From Treponema sp. (GTDB lineage Bacteria > Spirochaetota > Spirochaetia > Treponematales > Breznakiellaceae): DNA of 64,000 nt. The stretch covers positions 20,310 to 84,309 of the forward strand of contig WRLF01000013.1 of the NCBI GenBank assembly GCA_009777735.1, in the 5' to 3' direction. Below the pieces are notes generated by a model that worked only from the letters and a program-made list of their open reading frames with translations, ran no database searches and was not told the DNA's origin. Positions 53,588 to 61,279 of the stretch are shown piece after piece; positions within the stretch are counted from its first letter, which is position 1; every line of letters begins with the position of its first letter. Both the position numbers and the translations under genes were made by a program.

Positions 53588-54504
53588 AAAGCAACCCCGC
53601 TCCGGTTTCTGCTGAGAGCGTCAGAGCACGACTCAAAAAAGAAGCTGAATCTTCCGCTAAAGACTTTAATTTTTTCTTATTACACTACTTTATTGAACGC
53701 CTTTTGTACCGCCTCTCCTTATCGCCTTATGCCGGTAACTTTATCTTGAAAGGCGGTATTCTGTTGTATACTGTGCTTGCAAACCAAGCTCGCGCTACCA
53801 GAGACATTGATTTTTTGGCAAAAAAAATAAAAAACAACCCTGTTGAACTAGTCAGGATTTTTAAAGAAATCGTATCTATTCCGGTAAATGACGCGGTATC
53901 TTTTGACAAAGAAAAAATAACTGTTGAACGGATAAAGGAAGGTGCGGATTATCAAGGGTTACGAATAAAATTGACAGCACATCTTGATCGCAGCCGCCAC
54001 GTTTTACAGTTTGACATAGGATTTGATGACGTTATCGTTCCACAGCCAGTCGATATGATCTACCCTACGCTTTTGGACATGGAACCTCCCCGATTGAAAG
54101 CCTATTCGTTAGAATCGGTCATTGCCGAAAAATTCCAGGCCATCGTTTATCTAGCCGATCTTAATAGCCGGATGAAAGATTTCTATGATATTTACGAATT
54201 AAGCCGCAGTTGTGAATTTGACGGATCCTCCCTGTCTGAGGCTATTGTTCAGACATTTCAAAACCGAAATACAGACTTTCCTTCGAATCCTATGGTTTTC
54301 ATAGATGAGTTTCCGTTGATAGCAGCAAAACAAGAACAATGGCAAGCATTCCGATGCAGGACAGGCATTGCTAATGTGCCTATGGATTTTACTGTCATTA
54401 TAGCAGCTATCAATAGATTTCTATTACCAGTTTATGAATCCTTGGCTGCCGATGTGTTGTTTAAAGGAAAATGGGATAAGGGTTCTGGTTTATGGTTGAA
54501 GTAA
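53584..54504 (+). CDS. abiEii: AbiEii-type nucleotidyltransferase toxin (system 1)
   Basis: Toxin of the AbiE pair; relatives transfer nucleotides to RNA (tRNA in studied cases) and stop growth during phage infection. The 306-residue protein has the polymerase-beta-like motif GGILLYTVL...ATRDIDFLAK with the Asp-x-Asp metal pair, then FDIGFDDVIVPQP, ESVIAEKFQAIVYLADL with the conserved lysine, and RMKDFYDIYEL. All four family motifs appear complete, so the toxin is probably active and held by the upstream antitoxin. Confidence 0.9.
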   Translation: MKSNPAPVSAESVRARLKKEAESSAKDFNFFLLHYFIERLLYRLSLSPYAGNFILKGGILLYTVLANQARATRDIDFLAKKIKNNPVELVRIFKEIVSIPVNDAVSFDKEKITVERIKEGADYQGLRIKLTAHLDRSRHVLQFDIGFDDVIVPQPVDMIYPTLLDMEPPRLKAYSLESVIAEKFQAIVYLADLNSRMKDFYDIYELSRSCEFDGSSLSEAIVQTFQNRNTDFPSNPMVFIDEFPLIAAKQEQWQAFRCRTGIANVPMDFTVIIAAINRFLLPVYESLAADVLFKGKWDKGSGLWLK

Positions 54505-54715
54505 TTGCAAAAAACACTTCTCCCGAATTACTCTGCTCTTAATACAGGTTTGTATAAATACTATTTGTTAATGCCGACATTTTTTGGAAAGGTATAAAAT
54601 AAAATCCATTATGCGGTTCACGGTCAAACTGCCGCAAATTTGCAGAAATTACGTATATGCCTCTTCCGCACAAGCGCAATATATTTTTAGTAAATCATTT
54701 ATAGGAGGGCTTAAC

Positions 54716-54760
54716 ATGAGACTAAGTCAGGAAAACAAACAAAAAGCGATGAAGGAATAA
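54716..54760 (+). other. 14-codon reading frame with a strong ribosome-binding site
   Basis: AGGAGGG lies 7 bases before an ATG that encodes MRLSQENKQKAMKE and stops at 54758. It looks like the truncated start of a former gene, perhaps a regulator, cut off by the islet rearrangements. It runs into the terminator-like hairpin at 54765-54793 from the opposite side. A functional peptide is possible but unsupported. The surrounding 54505-54715 holds nothing else that I can identify. Confidence 0.25.
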
Positions 54761-54762
54761 TT

Positions 54763-55061
54763 TCAAAAAAAAAGGCAAGCAAACGCCTGCCTTAAACTAT
54801 TACTTAGTAAACAATCGGACCAGATGGATACAGTGCTATCAACATTCGCTATATCATCAATTACTTCTTCCTCGATCATGGAGACAACAGAAACGCCATA
54901 TCGGATAAGCAGATCGTAAAAAGTGCGGTATGAAAGTCCAGCAACTTCAGCAGCTTTTCCAAGAGATAGGGTTTCAGATTCAAAGAGCTTTATAGCGAAT
55001 AATATTGGGCATCAACCTGAGATAGATTTGCCATATCCGGAACCGTTAGGGTAAGTTCCAT
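54763..55061 (-). pseudogene. UPF0175 family gene with a frameshift
   Basis: On the minus strand an ATG at 55061 with GAGGAGA upstream encodes MELTLTVPDMANLSQVDAQ and then stops. In the next frame the protein continues AIKLFESETLSLGKAAEVAG, then LSYRTFYDLLIRYGVSVV to a TGA at 54763. The second part has the UPF0175 signature (SLGKAAE-AGLS). A single-base change around 55003-55015 accounts for the break. UPF0175 proteins are small, often antitoxin-like. A real pseudogene or a sequencing error would look the same. Confidence 0.6.
54765..54793 (-). terminator. Intrinsic terminator at the end of the UPF0175 gene
   Basis: Read on the minus strand, AAGGCA (54793-54788) and TGCCTT (54777-54772) form a stem around a 10-base loop, followed by a run of nine T. 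The UPF0175 stop codon falls just after the T-run. Confidence 0.65.
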
Positions 55062-55158
55062 AGTATATTCTCCTCAATTTCTACTATATTCACTATACCG
55101 TTAAGAACAATCTGTTGTCAAACCAATAGCCTTATCGCCGTCTTTGGCTCCCATTTTC

Positions 55159-55746
55159 TCAATATCCATCGAACCAAAATATAATGCGAACGGACTCTTT
55201 GTCGTCTCCGGCTAATTCCTGTAACCGGGAAAGAAAGGGATGGTGAAAGCTGCCGGCTAGATCAGCGTAAGACATTTGCCATTGAATATTAGTATAGTAA
55301 GATTTAGCTGAATCAAATGACGTATCTTTTATAAGAGCGTCCATCTCGTCATTCGTAATGAACTCGACTTTGTCGCCGTGTACGTCCCGGCTGTAACTAA
55401 CAGGATGGCCATGCTCTTTAAAATATTTATAGCCGTCAACGCTTACGAATCCGTGAATGGCATGTTGTTTGTTCCAGTCATACTCACAGAGCTGCTTAAC
55501 AGTGAAATGAGAGTGGGAGTGGTATCCGGGATACTTTCGGGATAACTGGCCGACCGTATGAGATACATTGGAAGGTACGCCGCGAGGGAAATCGATAGAT
55601 TCAAGTCCGTGTTCGTTGCGGATGCCGGCGAGGATGGCAAATAAATTATAATTTTGGTCGGAATAAATATCCGGGAAATCTTCAACTTGCACCCAAGAAC
55701 CGCCGGGGGTGCGTTTTTCAATGTATAAATCCATATCACAGCCCAT
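55159..55746 (-). CDS. Hypothetical protein of a phage/mobile-element family (MGCD start)
   Basis: A 195-residue soluble protein. I choose the ATG at 55746, which follows GGAGAT; the frame is open ten codons upstream. It begins MGCDMDLYIEKRTPGGSWVQ and contains FPRGVPSNVSHTVGQLSRKY and HSHSHFTVKQLCEYDW. Proteins starting MGCDIH with this layout are common in phages and mobile elements but have no assigned function. Inside the islet it is likely cargo or phage debris. No signal peptide or membrane helix is present. Confidence 0.6.
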   Translation of the reverse strand: MGCDMDLYIEKRTPGGSWVQVEDFPDIYSDQNYNLFAILAGIRNEHGLESIDFPRGVPSNVSHTVGQLSRKYPGYHSHSHFTVKQLCEYDWNKQHAIHGFVSVDGYKYFKEHGHPVSYSRDVHGDKVEFITNDEMDALIKDTSFDSAKSYYTNIQWQMSYADLAGSFHHPFLSRLQELAGDDKESVRIIFWFDGY

Positions 55747-55806
55747 AATGGTATCTCCGTATATATCCAAAGCCATGCAGGGGTTCGATCATGCCATTGG
55801 CATCGT

Positions 55807-55932
55807 TCACCTCATCTTCATAATAACAGAAATAACTGATACAAGGAAGTTCAAAATATACTGAGGGTTCCCATGTTTGGCTGCCCAATCATTGGGGTCG
55901 TTGGTAATGTCGCATTTTTTATGCCTGGTAAC
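55807..55932 (-). pseudogene. C-terminal remnant of a restriction-type helicase
   Basis: The minus strand encodes RYSVTRHKKCDITNDPNDW followed by AAKHGNPQYILNFLVSVISV and a stop at 55807. I recall the pattern 'RYQVKT-K-SGI-NDPNDW---H-NPRYILDL' from the C-terminus of large DEAD/DEAH-type helicases of type ISP or type III restriction systems. The frame is closed by a TAG just upstream, so only this tail survives. The rest of 55777-56145 shows no gene. Confidence 0.42.
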
Positions 55933-56145
55933 AGAATAACGCTACATAACCCATATCGTATTTGACATTTAAACTGTTCTCCGCTATGGTAAAGCAACCC
56001 TGTTAGGGTTAGGCTCAATCGGTATGATTGGTAAGCCGGAAATTACCATAGGTGCCAAAGTGGCATCTATATAAAGGTTAGACCTTATTTATACCTTGCC
56101 ATTTACCTGCTTCTAATTCCTTATTGGATAATGAATTAGAAATGA

Positions 56146-56174
56146 GGCCAGGGGTTCGAATCCCCTTATCTCCA
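56146..56174 (+). repeat. Right attachment repeat (copy of tRNA-Ala 3' end)
   Basis: Exact copy of bases 52447-52475. It lacks the 5' part of the tRNA, so it is not a tRNA gene. It closes the islet. Confidence 0.8.
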
Positions 56175-56187
56175 GTATAAAAACAAA

Positions 56188-56334
56188 GGGATTCGAACCG
56201 CAGCAATCCTACATAAATTCCAAGGCAACGCCTTGTTAGAATAAGGCGCTGCATGGATGCAGCGGGATTGCGGAGGCGGGCTGGAGGAGGCGAACAGGAC
56301 GTGAGCCGACGGAAGCCGAATCCCCTTATCTCCA
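56188..56334 (+). repeat. 147-bp tRNA-end-mimicking repeat, copy B
   Basis: Same length as copy A with two substitutions, one in the segment after GCCTTG and one near the 3' end (GACGGAAG instead of GACGAAAG). It starts 13 bases after the right attachment repeat and ends with the same 18-base tRNA terminus. The following 18 bases, AAACTAATAACAAAACCA, are the same as those directly after the tRNA gene. Confidence 0.85.
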
Positions 56335-56360
56335 AAACTAATAACAAAACCAAAAACAAA

Positions 56361-56384
56361 GGGATTCGAACCGTAGCAATCCTA
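56361..56384 (+). repeat. Partial third copy of the 147-bp repeat (left end only)
   Basis: GGGATTCGAACCG, then TAGCAATCCTA, matches the first 24 bases of the repeat with one change, after an A-rich 26-base spacer. It ends exactly in the stop codon of rnhB, so the repeat family touches the neighbouring gene. Confidence 0.7.
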
Positions 56385-57014
56385 TTCACACCGGAAAGTT
56401 ATCCGCTGAATCGGCGATGGTCCGTACTGCACTATCAGTTCCCGGTGGCGTTTTGTCGGGTAACCTTTGTGCCGCTCATAACCGTAATGGGGGTATAGCC
56501 TGCCGTAGTGTTCCATAAGTTGGTCCCTGGCAGTTTTAGCGAGGATTGAGGCTGCCATCACTTCGCGGACAGAAGCATCGGCTTTTACGAGAGCGGTGCA
56601 GGGAATGGGGAGCTCCGGCGAATGGAGGCCGTCAACAACGGCTCTCAAACCGGCCGGCAGCTCTGCCGGATCAAATGCCCTGCCGAACGGGGTTTCAGTT
56701 TCCAGCTTGTCGGGCCATTGCCCAGCGCTGCCGCCCGATGCCGGCAGATGCAGGTTTTGAAATGCCCTTTGCATTGCTAACAAACTTGCCTGCAGAATAT
56801 TAATCGAATCAATTTCAACATGAGTCGCCCAGCCCACTCCCCAGGCAACTGCCCTGTCAACAATTAGCTTACGTAAATTTTCACGTTGTTGTTCTTTGAG
56901 TTTTTTGGAATCGTCGAGCAGATCGCCGGGAAAACCGGCAGGCAGCACAACCGCCGCCGCACACACCGGCCCGGCCAGCGGCCCCCTCCCTGCTTCGTCA
57001 ATACCGCACTTCAC
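56382..57014 (-). CDS. rnhB: Ribonuclease HII
   Basis: Cleaves RNA in RNA-DNA hybrids and removes single ribonucleotides. The 210-residue protein starts at a GTG at 57014, 6 bases after the upstream gene. It shows CGIDEAGRGPLAGPV (catalytic Asp and Glu), LDDSKKL, VDGL and KADASVREVMAASILAKTARD. An insertion of about 25 residues, rich in Gly, Ala and Pro, lies between the second helix and the VDG motif. Its stop codon lies in the partial repeat. Confidence 0.94.
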   Translation of the reverse strand: MKCGIDEAGRGPLAGPVCAAAVVLPAGFPGDLLDDSKKLKEQQRENLRKLIVDRAVAWGVGWATHVEIDSINILQASLLAMQRAFQNLHLPASGGSAGQWPDKLETETPFGRAFDPAELPAGLRAVVDGLHSPELPIPCTALVKADASVREVMAASILAKTARDQLMEHYGRLYPHYGYERHKGYPTKRHRELIVQYGPSPIQRITFRCE

Positions 57015-57020
57015 TTCTCA

Positions 57021-57635
57021 CTATCCACTTTTCTCTACCAACAACTCCATTGCCTGGTGCAACTCCGGATCCTGTTTGTAGTAGTTTTCCTCGATTTCTT
57101 CCCGTGAAAGACCTACCAATTCATGGCTCATGTAATGAATCCAATAATCCTCGTCATTAACGGATGTATCGTACCTGCGGCACCAGTAATCAGGCTGGAT
57201 GGGAAGCTGCTTCGGCTTATCGGTAAAATATTTGTAATCGTGTACGGCAATTTTGAGATCTTCGCGGGGAATTCCCCAGTCAAGAATTGCCTGCGCCACA
57301 CAGTTGATAGTCCTGCCGGAGTCAAAAATGTCATCCACGAGCAATACCTTGTCCCCAACCCGCAGAAATTCCGGTGAATATGTCCAGCCGTCTATCCTCA
57401 CCTGATCCGCACAGGCGACACCGGTATATGAATGAGCAACCGCCGCTGCATAATATATCGGGCGCCTGTCTTTATGTACAATCTTAAAATACTCGCTGAT
57501 AACATTACCCATATACACGCCGCCCCTGAGCGAAACATATATGACATCCGGAACAAACCCTTCACAATAAATGTGATAGGCAAGTTTAAGCGCATTGTTA
57601 CGCACTGTATCAAACGGTAAAAATTCTTTTCTCAT
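57021..57635 (-). CDS. Phosphoribosyltransferase (hypoxanthine/xanthine type)
   Basis: Transfers phosphoribosyl groups from PRPP to a purine base, a salvage reaction in the cytoplasm. The 204-residue protein has the PRPP loop VLLVDDIFDSGRT at residues about 95-107, the early pyrophosphate-binding segment YVSLRGGVYMG, and a C-terminal hood with PDYWCRRYDTSVNDEDYWIHY that resembles archaeal and bacterial Gpt-like enzymes. Base preference is not certain. The salvage enzyme at 59035 is nearby. Confidence 0.8.
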   Translation of the reverse strand: MRKEFLPFDTVRNNALKLAYHIYCEGFVPDVIYVSLRGGVYMGNVISEYFKIVHKDRRPIYYAAAVAHSYTGVACADQVRIDGWTYSPEFLRVGDKVLLVDDIFDSGRTINCVAQAILDWGIPREDLKIAVHDYKYFTDKPKQLPIQPDYWCRRYDTSVNDEDYWIHYMSHELVGLSREEIEENYYKQDPELHQAMELLVEKSG

Positions 57636-57650
57636 ATTAATGAGTATAAC

Positions 57651-58211
57651 CTATTTTTTGGGTGGATGGAAGAAACCAAAAAGGCTGCCGCAAAAGCCTC
57701 CGGCGATATGGGCAAAATGGGAGATATTGCTTGTGCCGAATGAACTGAGTATCTGGTCGCCAAGGTACAGCACCAGAACAAGGAGGAATGTAAGCGGTAT
57801 TTCGCCCCGGGAAAAATTGGTAAACGAAGCAAGCAGAATCATCATAAAGGCTACGCCGGAAGCGCCCATGAGGGCAGTGTTAAAAAAAATCACGTTGAGG
57901 ATACCGGTAATCACCGAAGTTATGGCGATCATGATAAGAAGGGGGACAGATCCGTGGTTTTCCTCCAGCATGGGACCAACGAGAAGAATTATCGAAAAAT
58001 TTCTTCCCAGATGGCTCCAACCTGAATGACCGATGACATGGGTAAATAAAGAAACCCAGTTACGCAGATTGAGTGGAGAAAAATCCTGTCTGCCGGGAAC
58101 CATAAACCAGTTGTAAATCAGATCGGGCAGCAGATATACGGTGATGATCATCACAAAAAAACAGGTAAATGCATAGGTAAGTATTGTCGGAGCGTTATAT
58201 TTAAGTTTCAT
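57651..58211 (-). CDS. Rhomboid-family intramembrane serine protease
   Basis: A 186-residue membrane protein with about six helices. I choose the ATG at 58211, which overlaps the exonuclease stop (ATGA). The catalytic serine is in MGASGVAFMM and the histidine in HFAHIAGG; FTHVIGHSGWSHLGRN is the conserved loop and helix region. It could cleave other membrane proteins; its targets are unknown. Confidence 0.85.
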   Translation of the reverse strand: MKLKYNAPTILTYAFTCFFVMIITVYLLPDLIYNWFMVPGRQDFSPLNLRNWVSLFTHVIGHSGWSHLGRNFSIILLVGPMLEENHGSVPLLIMIAITSVITGILNVIFFNTALMGASGVAFMMILLASFTNFSRGEIPLTFLLVLVLYLGDQILSSFGTSNISHFAHIAGGFCGSLFGFFHPPKK

Positions 58212-58993
58212 ACAGCAAGATGTATCTCCACCGGGCAATGATCCGACCCTGTCACTTCGGGCCTTATTATTGATGATGTTACTTTAGGCAGGAAAGCATT
58301 GTCAACGCTGTGGTAGTCGATTCTCCATCCTACATTCCGTTCCCGCGCCGTCCCCCAGTACGACCACCAGGTATAATGATCCGGCTCGCCTGGGTGAAAA
58401 TGACGGAATGTGTCTACATGTCCTGCTTTGGTAAATTTGTCCATCCAGGCGCGTTCTTCCGGCAGGTATCCGGCACTGCGTTCATTGGCCTTTGGCCGGG
58501 CAAGATCCATTGGTGTGTGGGCGATGTTATAGTCGCCGCTGAGCAGGAAGTGCCGCCCTTTTTTAACCAGGGCATTGCAGAGACGCAATATGGCGTCACA
58601 GAAGGCCAGTTTGTAGTCAAGCCGTTTTCCCGCATCCTGTGAATTGGGAAAATAGGCGGCTATCAGGGTAAACGCATCGTATTCGGCAATAAGCGCCCTC
58701 CCTTCGTTATCAAATTCAGGCTTGCCCAAAAAACGCACTTCCAGCGGCTCGGTTTTACTGTAAATGGCAACACCGGAATACCCCCGTTTTTGTGCGCAGG
58801 CCCAGTAGCTTTTATAGGTAACATTTCCTATGACCGGGTTTACCAGCCCCGGGGAAAGTTGTCCCGGCTCGGCCTTCGTCTCATTCAGGCACAGTACATC
58901 CGGCGCTTCTTGTGTAAACCAGTCAAGAAAACCGTATTTTTCCGCAGCCCTGATCCCGTTAACATTCCAGGATAAAATTCTCACCTTCTTCAT
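58208..58993 (-). CDS. xth: Exodeoxyribonuclease III / AP endonuclease
   Basis: Repairs abasic sites and trims DNA 3' ends. The 261-residue protein has LSWNVNGIRAA, LCLNETKAE (metal-binding Glu), LSGDYNIAHTPMDLA and TGSDHCPVEIHL with the catalytic histidine. The start codon is preceded not by a clear ribosome-binding site but by a low-complexity repeat (58987-59029) whose minus strand reads CAGAGGCACAAAG. It lies 41 bases downstream of deoD on the same strand. Confidence 0.93.
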   Translation of the reverse strand: MKKVRILSWNVNGIRAAEKYGFLDWFTQEAPDVLCLNETKAEPGQLSPGLVNPVIGNVTYKSYWACAQKRGYSGVAIYSKTEPLEVRFLGKPEFDNEGRALIAEYDAFTLIAAYFPNSQDAGKRLDYKLAFCDAILRLCNALVKKGRHFLLSGDYNIAHTPMDLARPKANERSAGYLPEERAWMDKFTKAGHVDTFRHFHPGEPDHYTWWSYWGTARERNVGWRIDYHSVDNAFLPKVTSSIIRPEVTGSDHCPVEIHLAV

Positions 58994-59029
58994 CTTTGTG
59001 TCTTTGTGCCTCTGTGTGATTTTTTTTCA
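58987..59029. repeat. Dispersed low-complexity repeat, copy 2 (leader of the exonuclease gene)
   Basis: Plus strand reads CATCTTTGTGTCTTTGTGCC, then TCTGTGTG and a T-run. The minus-strand reading CACACAGAGGCACAAAGACA is the same motif as in the tract at 61555. Here it is the leader of the exonuclease gene and reaches its start codon. Confidence 0.6.
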
Positions 59030-59034
59030 ACCAG

Positions 59035-59766
59035 TTACAAAATCCCTAACGCAACTTCCATCATGCGGGTAAAACCTTTTTCACGTTCTTCCACCGTTGC
59101 ACGCTGTTCGACCGAAAATAAATCCGAAACGGTTACGATACAGGCAGCTTTTTTTCCTGTCACTTTCGCGTTATGAAACAGGGCAAAGCTTTCCATTTCC
59201 ACTCCAAGGCAGTTCTGTTCACGCATAACCTGCTGCCAATACTGCTCGTCTCCATCAGGGGACGAACCTTCTTTTTCCGCATGATAAAAAACATCGCTGG
59301 AATGAATCGTCCCTTCCACCAGCGGATACCCCAATTTCGCAGCGGATTCCCTGATCCTGCTGTTGAGACTTTCATCTGATGGTATGTGATTACCGGAAAA
59401 TCCGTTCTGACTGCGGGCAAATGTTGATTCGCTGTAGGCCTGGGTTACGAGAATTATATCAAAAAGCTTAAGGGTATCACGGTAACCTCCTGCAGAGCCA
59501 ATTCTGACAATGGCATCAATATCGAAATGGGTAAAAAGCTCATACGAGTAAATACCGATGGACGGCATTCCCATACCGCTTCCCATTACTGTAACGGGCT
59601 TGCCTTTATACGTTCCGGTATAACCCAGCATCCCCCGTACCCGGTTAATTTCGTCGGTATTTTCCAGAAATGTTTCGGCAATAAATTTTGCCCGCTGGGG
59701 GTCTCCGGGCATCAGTACGGTTTTGGCAATCTGCCCTTTTTCGGCTGCAATATGAGGTGTTGACAT
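59035..59766 (-). CDS. deoD: Purine nucleoside phosphorylase, DeoD type
   Basis: Splits purine nucleosides with phosphate for salvage. The 243-residue protein is the usual size for the hexameric class: MSTPHIAAEKGQIAKTVLMP with GDPQRAKFIAE for phosphate binding, GSGMGMPSIGIYSYEL, IRIGSAGG, and the nucleoside site GVEMESFALF...VSDLF. AAAGGAG precedes the ATG. It may be cotranscribed with the exonuclease gene. Confidence 0.94.
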   Translation of the reverse strand: MSTPHIAAEKGQIAKTVLMPGDPQRAKFIAETFLENTDEINRVRGMLGYTGTYKGKPVTVMGSGMGMPSIGIYSYELFTHFDIDAIVRIGSAGGYRDTLKLFDIILVTQAYSESTFARSQNGFSGNHIPSDESLNSRIRESAAKLGYPLVEGTIHSSDVFYHAEKEGSSPDGDEQYWQQVMREQNCLGVEMESFALFHNAKVTGKKAACIVTVSDLFSVEQRATVEEREKGFTRMMEVALGIL

Positions 59767-59844
59767 GGTTGGCTCCTTTATTTTGTTACAATGGCATTAT
59801 ATACGGGAGAGATCAAGGGGCTCCAGTTACACCACTATAAAATT

Positions 59845-60702
59845 TCATGGCTGTCTTACAAAATAACGCCCCATAAAATCATTCAGCACGAACAATACAT
59901 TATCCCACCATACTGTATCTGTTAATTCATCGGTAAGAACTTCGGGGCTGAGGAAGCGCCGCATTTCGCGTAAAAACTCCTTTTGTTTTGTTTGAAGATG
60001 AGTTATACGTTCAGTATACCGCTGTTTGAAACAAGAGAAATCAACCAGCCGATCAACAAGTTTTTGCTTTACCAAATCTACGGGAAATTCTGTATTACGG
60101 GTTTTTAACTGGTATATGTCCCACAAATCCCTGTTCATGACCCTGTTGCTCCTCATTGCTAAAGCAACTATTTTATCGGCCAGGATTTCTCTGAGGCTTT
60201 CTGCCATAATTATCAAACCGGATGTACCTGTTTCCAAACCATAGTGATTCCTGATCATTGCAGGGCGGCGTTCATAACTTGGAAGCATGCAAACATCAAT
60301 ATTGATATGCTGTTGCGGTACATCCGGACGTTCCGGTGCAGTAACAATTTTTATTTTCCATGTGTGGGTATTTCCTTCTTCCTTAACCGGATCTGTAACA
60401 TGTACTGATACATTGTATTTCTGCCAAATAACTTTTTTAAGTAAATCACCAATATCCCGCAGATCATCTTTCTTAAAATCAAAACCGCCGGTAAAATCCA
60501 GATCTTCACTTAACCGGGCAAAACCATAACACATACGTAAACACGTTCCGCCCATAAATGTTAATGTTTGCAATAGCCCTGCTTTGCTTAATGTCCGTAA
60601 AATATCCTGATGTAAAATTTCTTTTTCCACTGCGGGGCGAAGAACCGTATATTCCTGGTGTTGTGCCAAAACTGCATTGACAGTCTGTTCAAATAAATTC
60701 AT
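59845..60702 (-). CDS. AbiEii-type nucleotidyltransferase toxin (system 2)
   Basis: Second toxin of the AbiE group, 285 residues, only distantly like the one in the islet. Motifs are FMGGTCLRMCYGFARLSEDLDF (shown in part; Asp-x-Asp), HINIDVCMLPSYE, MAESLREILADKIVALAM and MNRDLWDIYQLK. All the active-site elements of the family appear. Its ATG at 60702 lies inside the end of the antitoxin gene (14-base overlap), so translation is coupled. Confidence 0.85.
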   Translation of the reverse strand: MNLFEQTVNAVLAQHQEYTVLRPAVEKEILHQDILRTLSKAGLLQTLTFMGGTCLRMCYGFARLSEDLDFTGGFDFKKDDLRDIGDLLKKVIWQKYNVSVHVTDPVKEEGNTHTWKIKIVTAPERPDVPQQHINIDVCMLPSYERRPAMIRNHYGLETGTSGLIIMAESLREILADKIVALAMRSNRVMNRDLWDIYQLKTRNTEFPVDLVKQKLVDRLVDFSCFKQRYTERITHLQTKQKEFLREMRRFLSPEVLTDELTDTVWWDNVLFVLNDFMGRYFVRQP

Positions 60703-61216
60703 ACATCTTATCCCTGCCTGTTGAGTGTAAGTCCTGCAAAGCTAATTGTGCAGATGCCCGCCATAATCCATAACGAAAATCGTAAGTAAGAAAACCGGCA
60801 ATATCTTCAGGTGATTTCTTTGTGTGGGTAAACTCTATTCTGCCAAATCTGCCGCAGTTAATAATGCCAGAGCGCCCGGTGGTCATCAATGTAACACAGC
60901 CTAAAGGAACCTGGGAAATAATACCATCTTCGCTTAAAACAGATTCTAAACTAAGATAGCAAAAATAGTCCGCCCGCATACGTGCGGCCAGTCGGAACAG
61001 CAGCATGTCTTGAGGATATGTTGTTTTGCAATAAACATAAAACCCGCGGCACACCCTTTCTAAACTGCCGTTTTTTACCGCACGTCCCAATAAAACCATC
61101 AAAGCGGTGAGTGATTTTTGCGGAAAAAGAGCAGAAAAATCGCTGACTGAGAATAAATAATGCTGAGAATTTGCCAAATTTTCCAGATTGGTCTTTAATA
61201 CTTGTATTGATTGCAT
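60689..61216 (-). CDS. AbiEi-type antitoxin (system 2)
   Basis: A 175-residue protein starting at the ATG at 61216 (MQSIQVLKTNLENL). The earlier in-frame ATG at 61231 lies within the predicted -10 element, so it cannot be the start if that promoter is used. An N-terminal winged-helix-like part contains LTALMVLLGRAVKNGSLERV and GFYVYCKTTYP. It is followed by YLSLESVLSEDGIISQVPLG and RFGRIEFTHTKKSPED, the usual AbiEi core. No clear ribosome-binding site is present. Confidence 0.75.
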   Translation of the reverse strand: MQSIQVLKTNLENLANSQHYLFSVSDFSALFPQKSLTALMVLLGRAVKNGSLERVCRGFYVYCKTTYPQDMLLFRLAARMRADYFCYLSLESVLSEDGIISQVPLGCVTLMTTGRSGIINCGRFGRIEFTHTKKSPEDIAGFLTYDFRYGLWRASAQLALQDLHSTGRDKMYEFI

Positions 61217-61227
61217 AGGTATACAAA

Positions 61228-61256
61228 ACATAACATAAACCGTTAGGTTTTGTCAA
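61228..61256 (-). promoter_or_regulatory. Promoter of AbiE system 2 with an operator in the spacer
   Basis: TTGACA (61256-61251) and TTATGT (61233-61228) are spaced by 17 bases. The spacer contains AAACC-GTTA-GGTTT (61237-61250, plus strand), an inverted repeat of 5-bp arms. Such a position suits self-repression by the antitoxin. Confidence 0.55.
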
Positions 61257-61279
61257 CCAACACTATTATTTAGTATTTG

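Larger units (their letters stand above)
52476..56174. mobile_element. 3.7-kb integrated islet at tRNA-Ala (decayed, defence cargo)
   Basis: Bounded by the 29-bp direct repeats at 52447-52475 and 56146-56174. It contains one 147-bp repeat, a tyrosine-recombinase remnant, an intact AbiEi/AbiEii pair, a frameshifted UPF0175 gene, a phage-like gene and a helicase C-terminal remnant. No functional integrase remains, so the islet looks immobilised. It splits the tRNA-Ala gene from the rnhB-side sequence that probably once followed it. Confidence 0.72.

Noticed and set aside
56146..56174. Possible second tRNA-Ala
   Set aside because: It is an exact copy of the last 29 bases only; upstream sequence does not fold into the missing arms.
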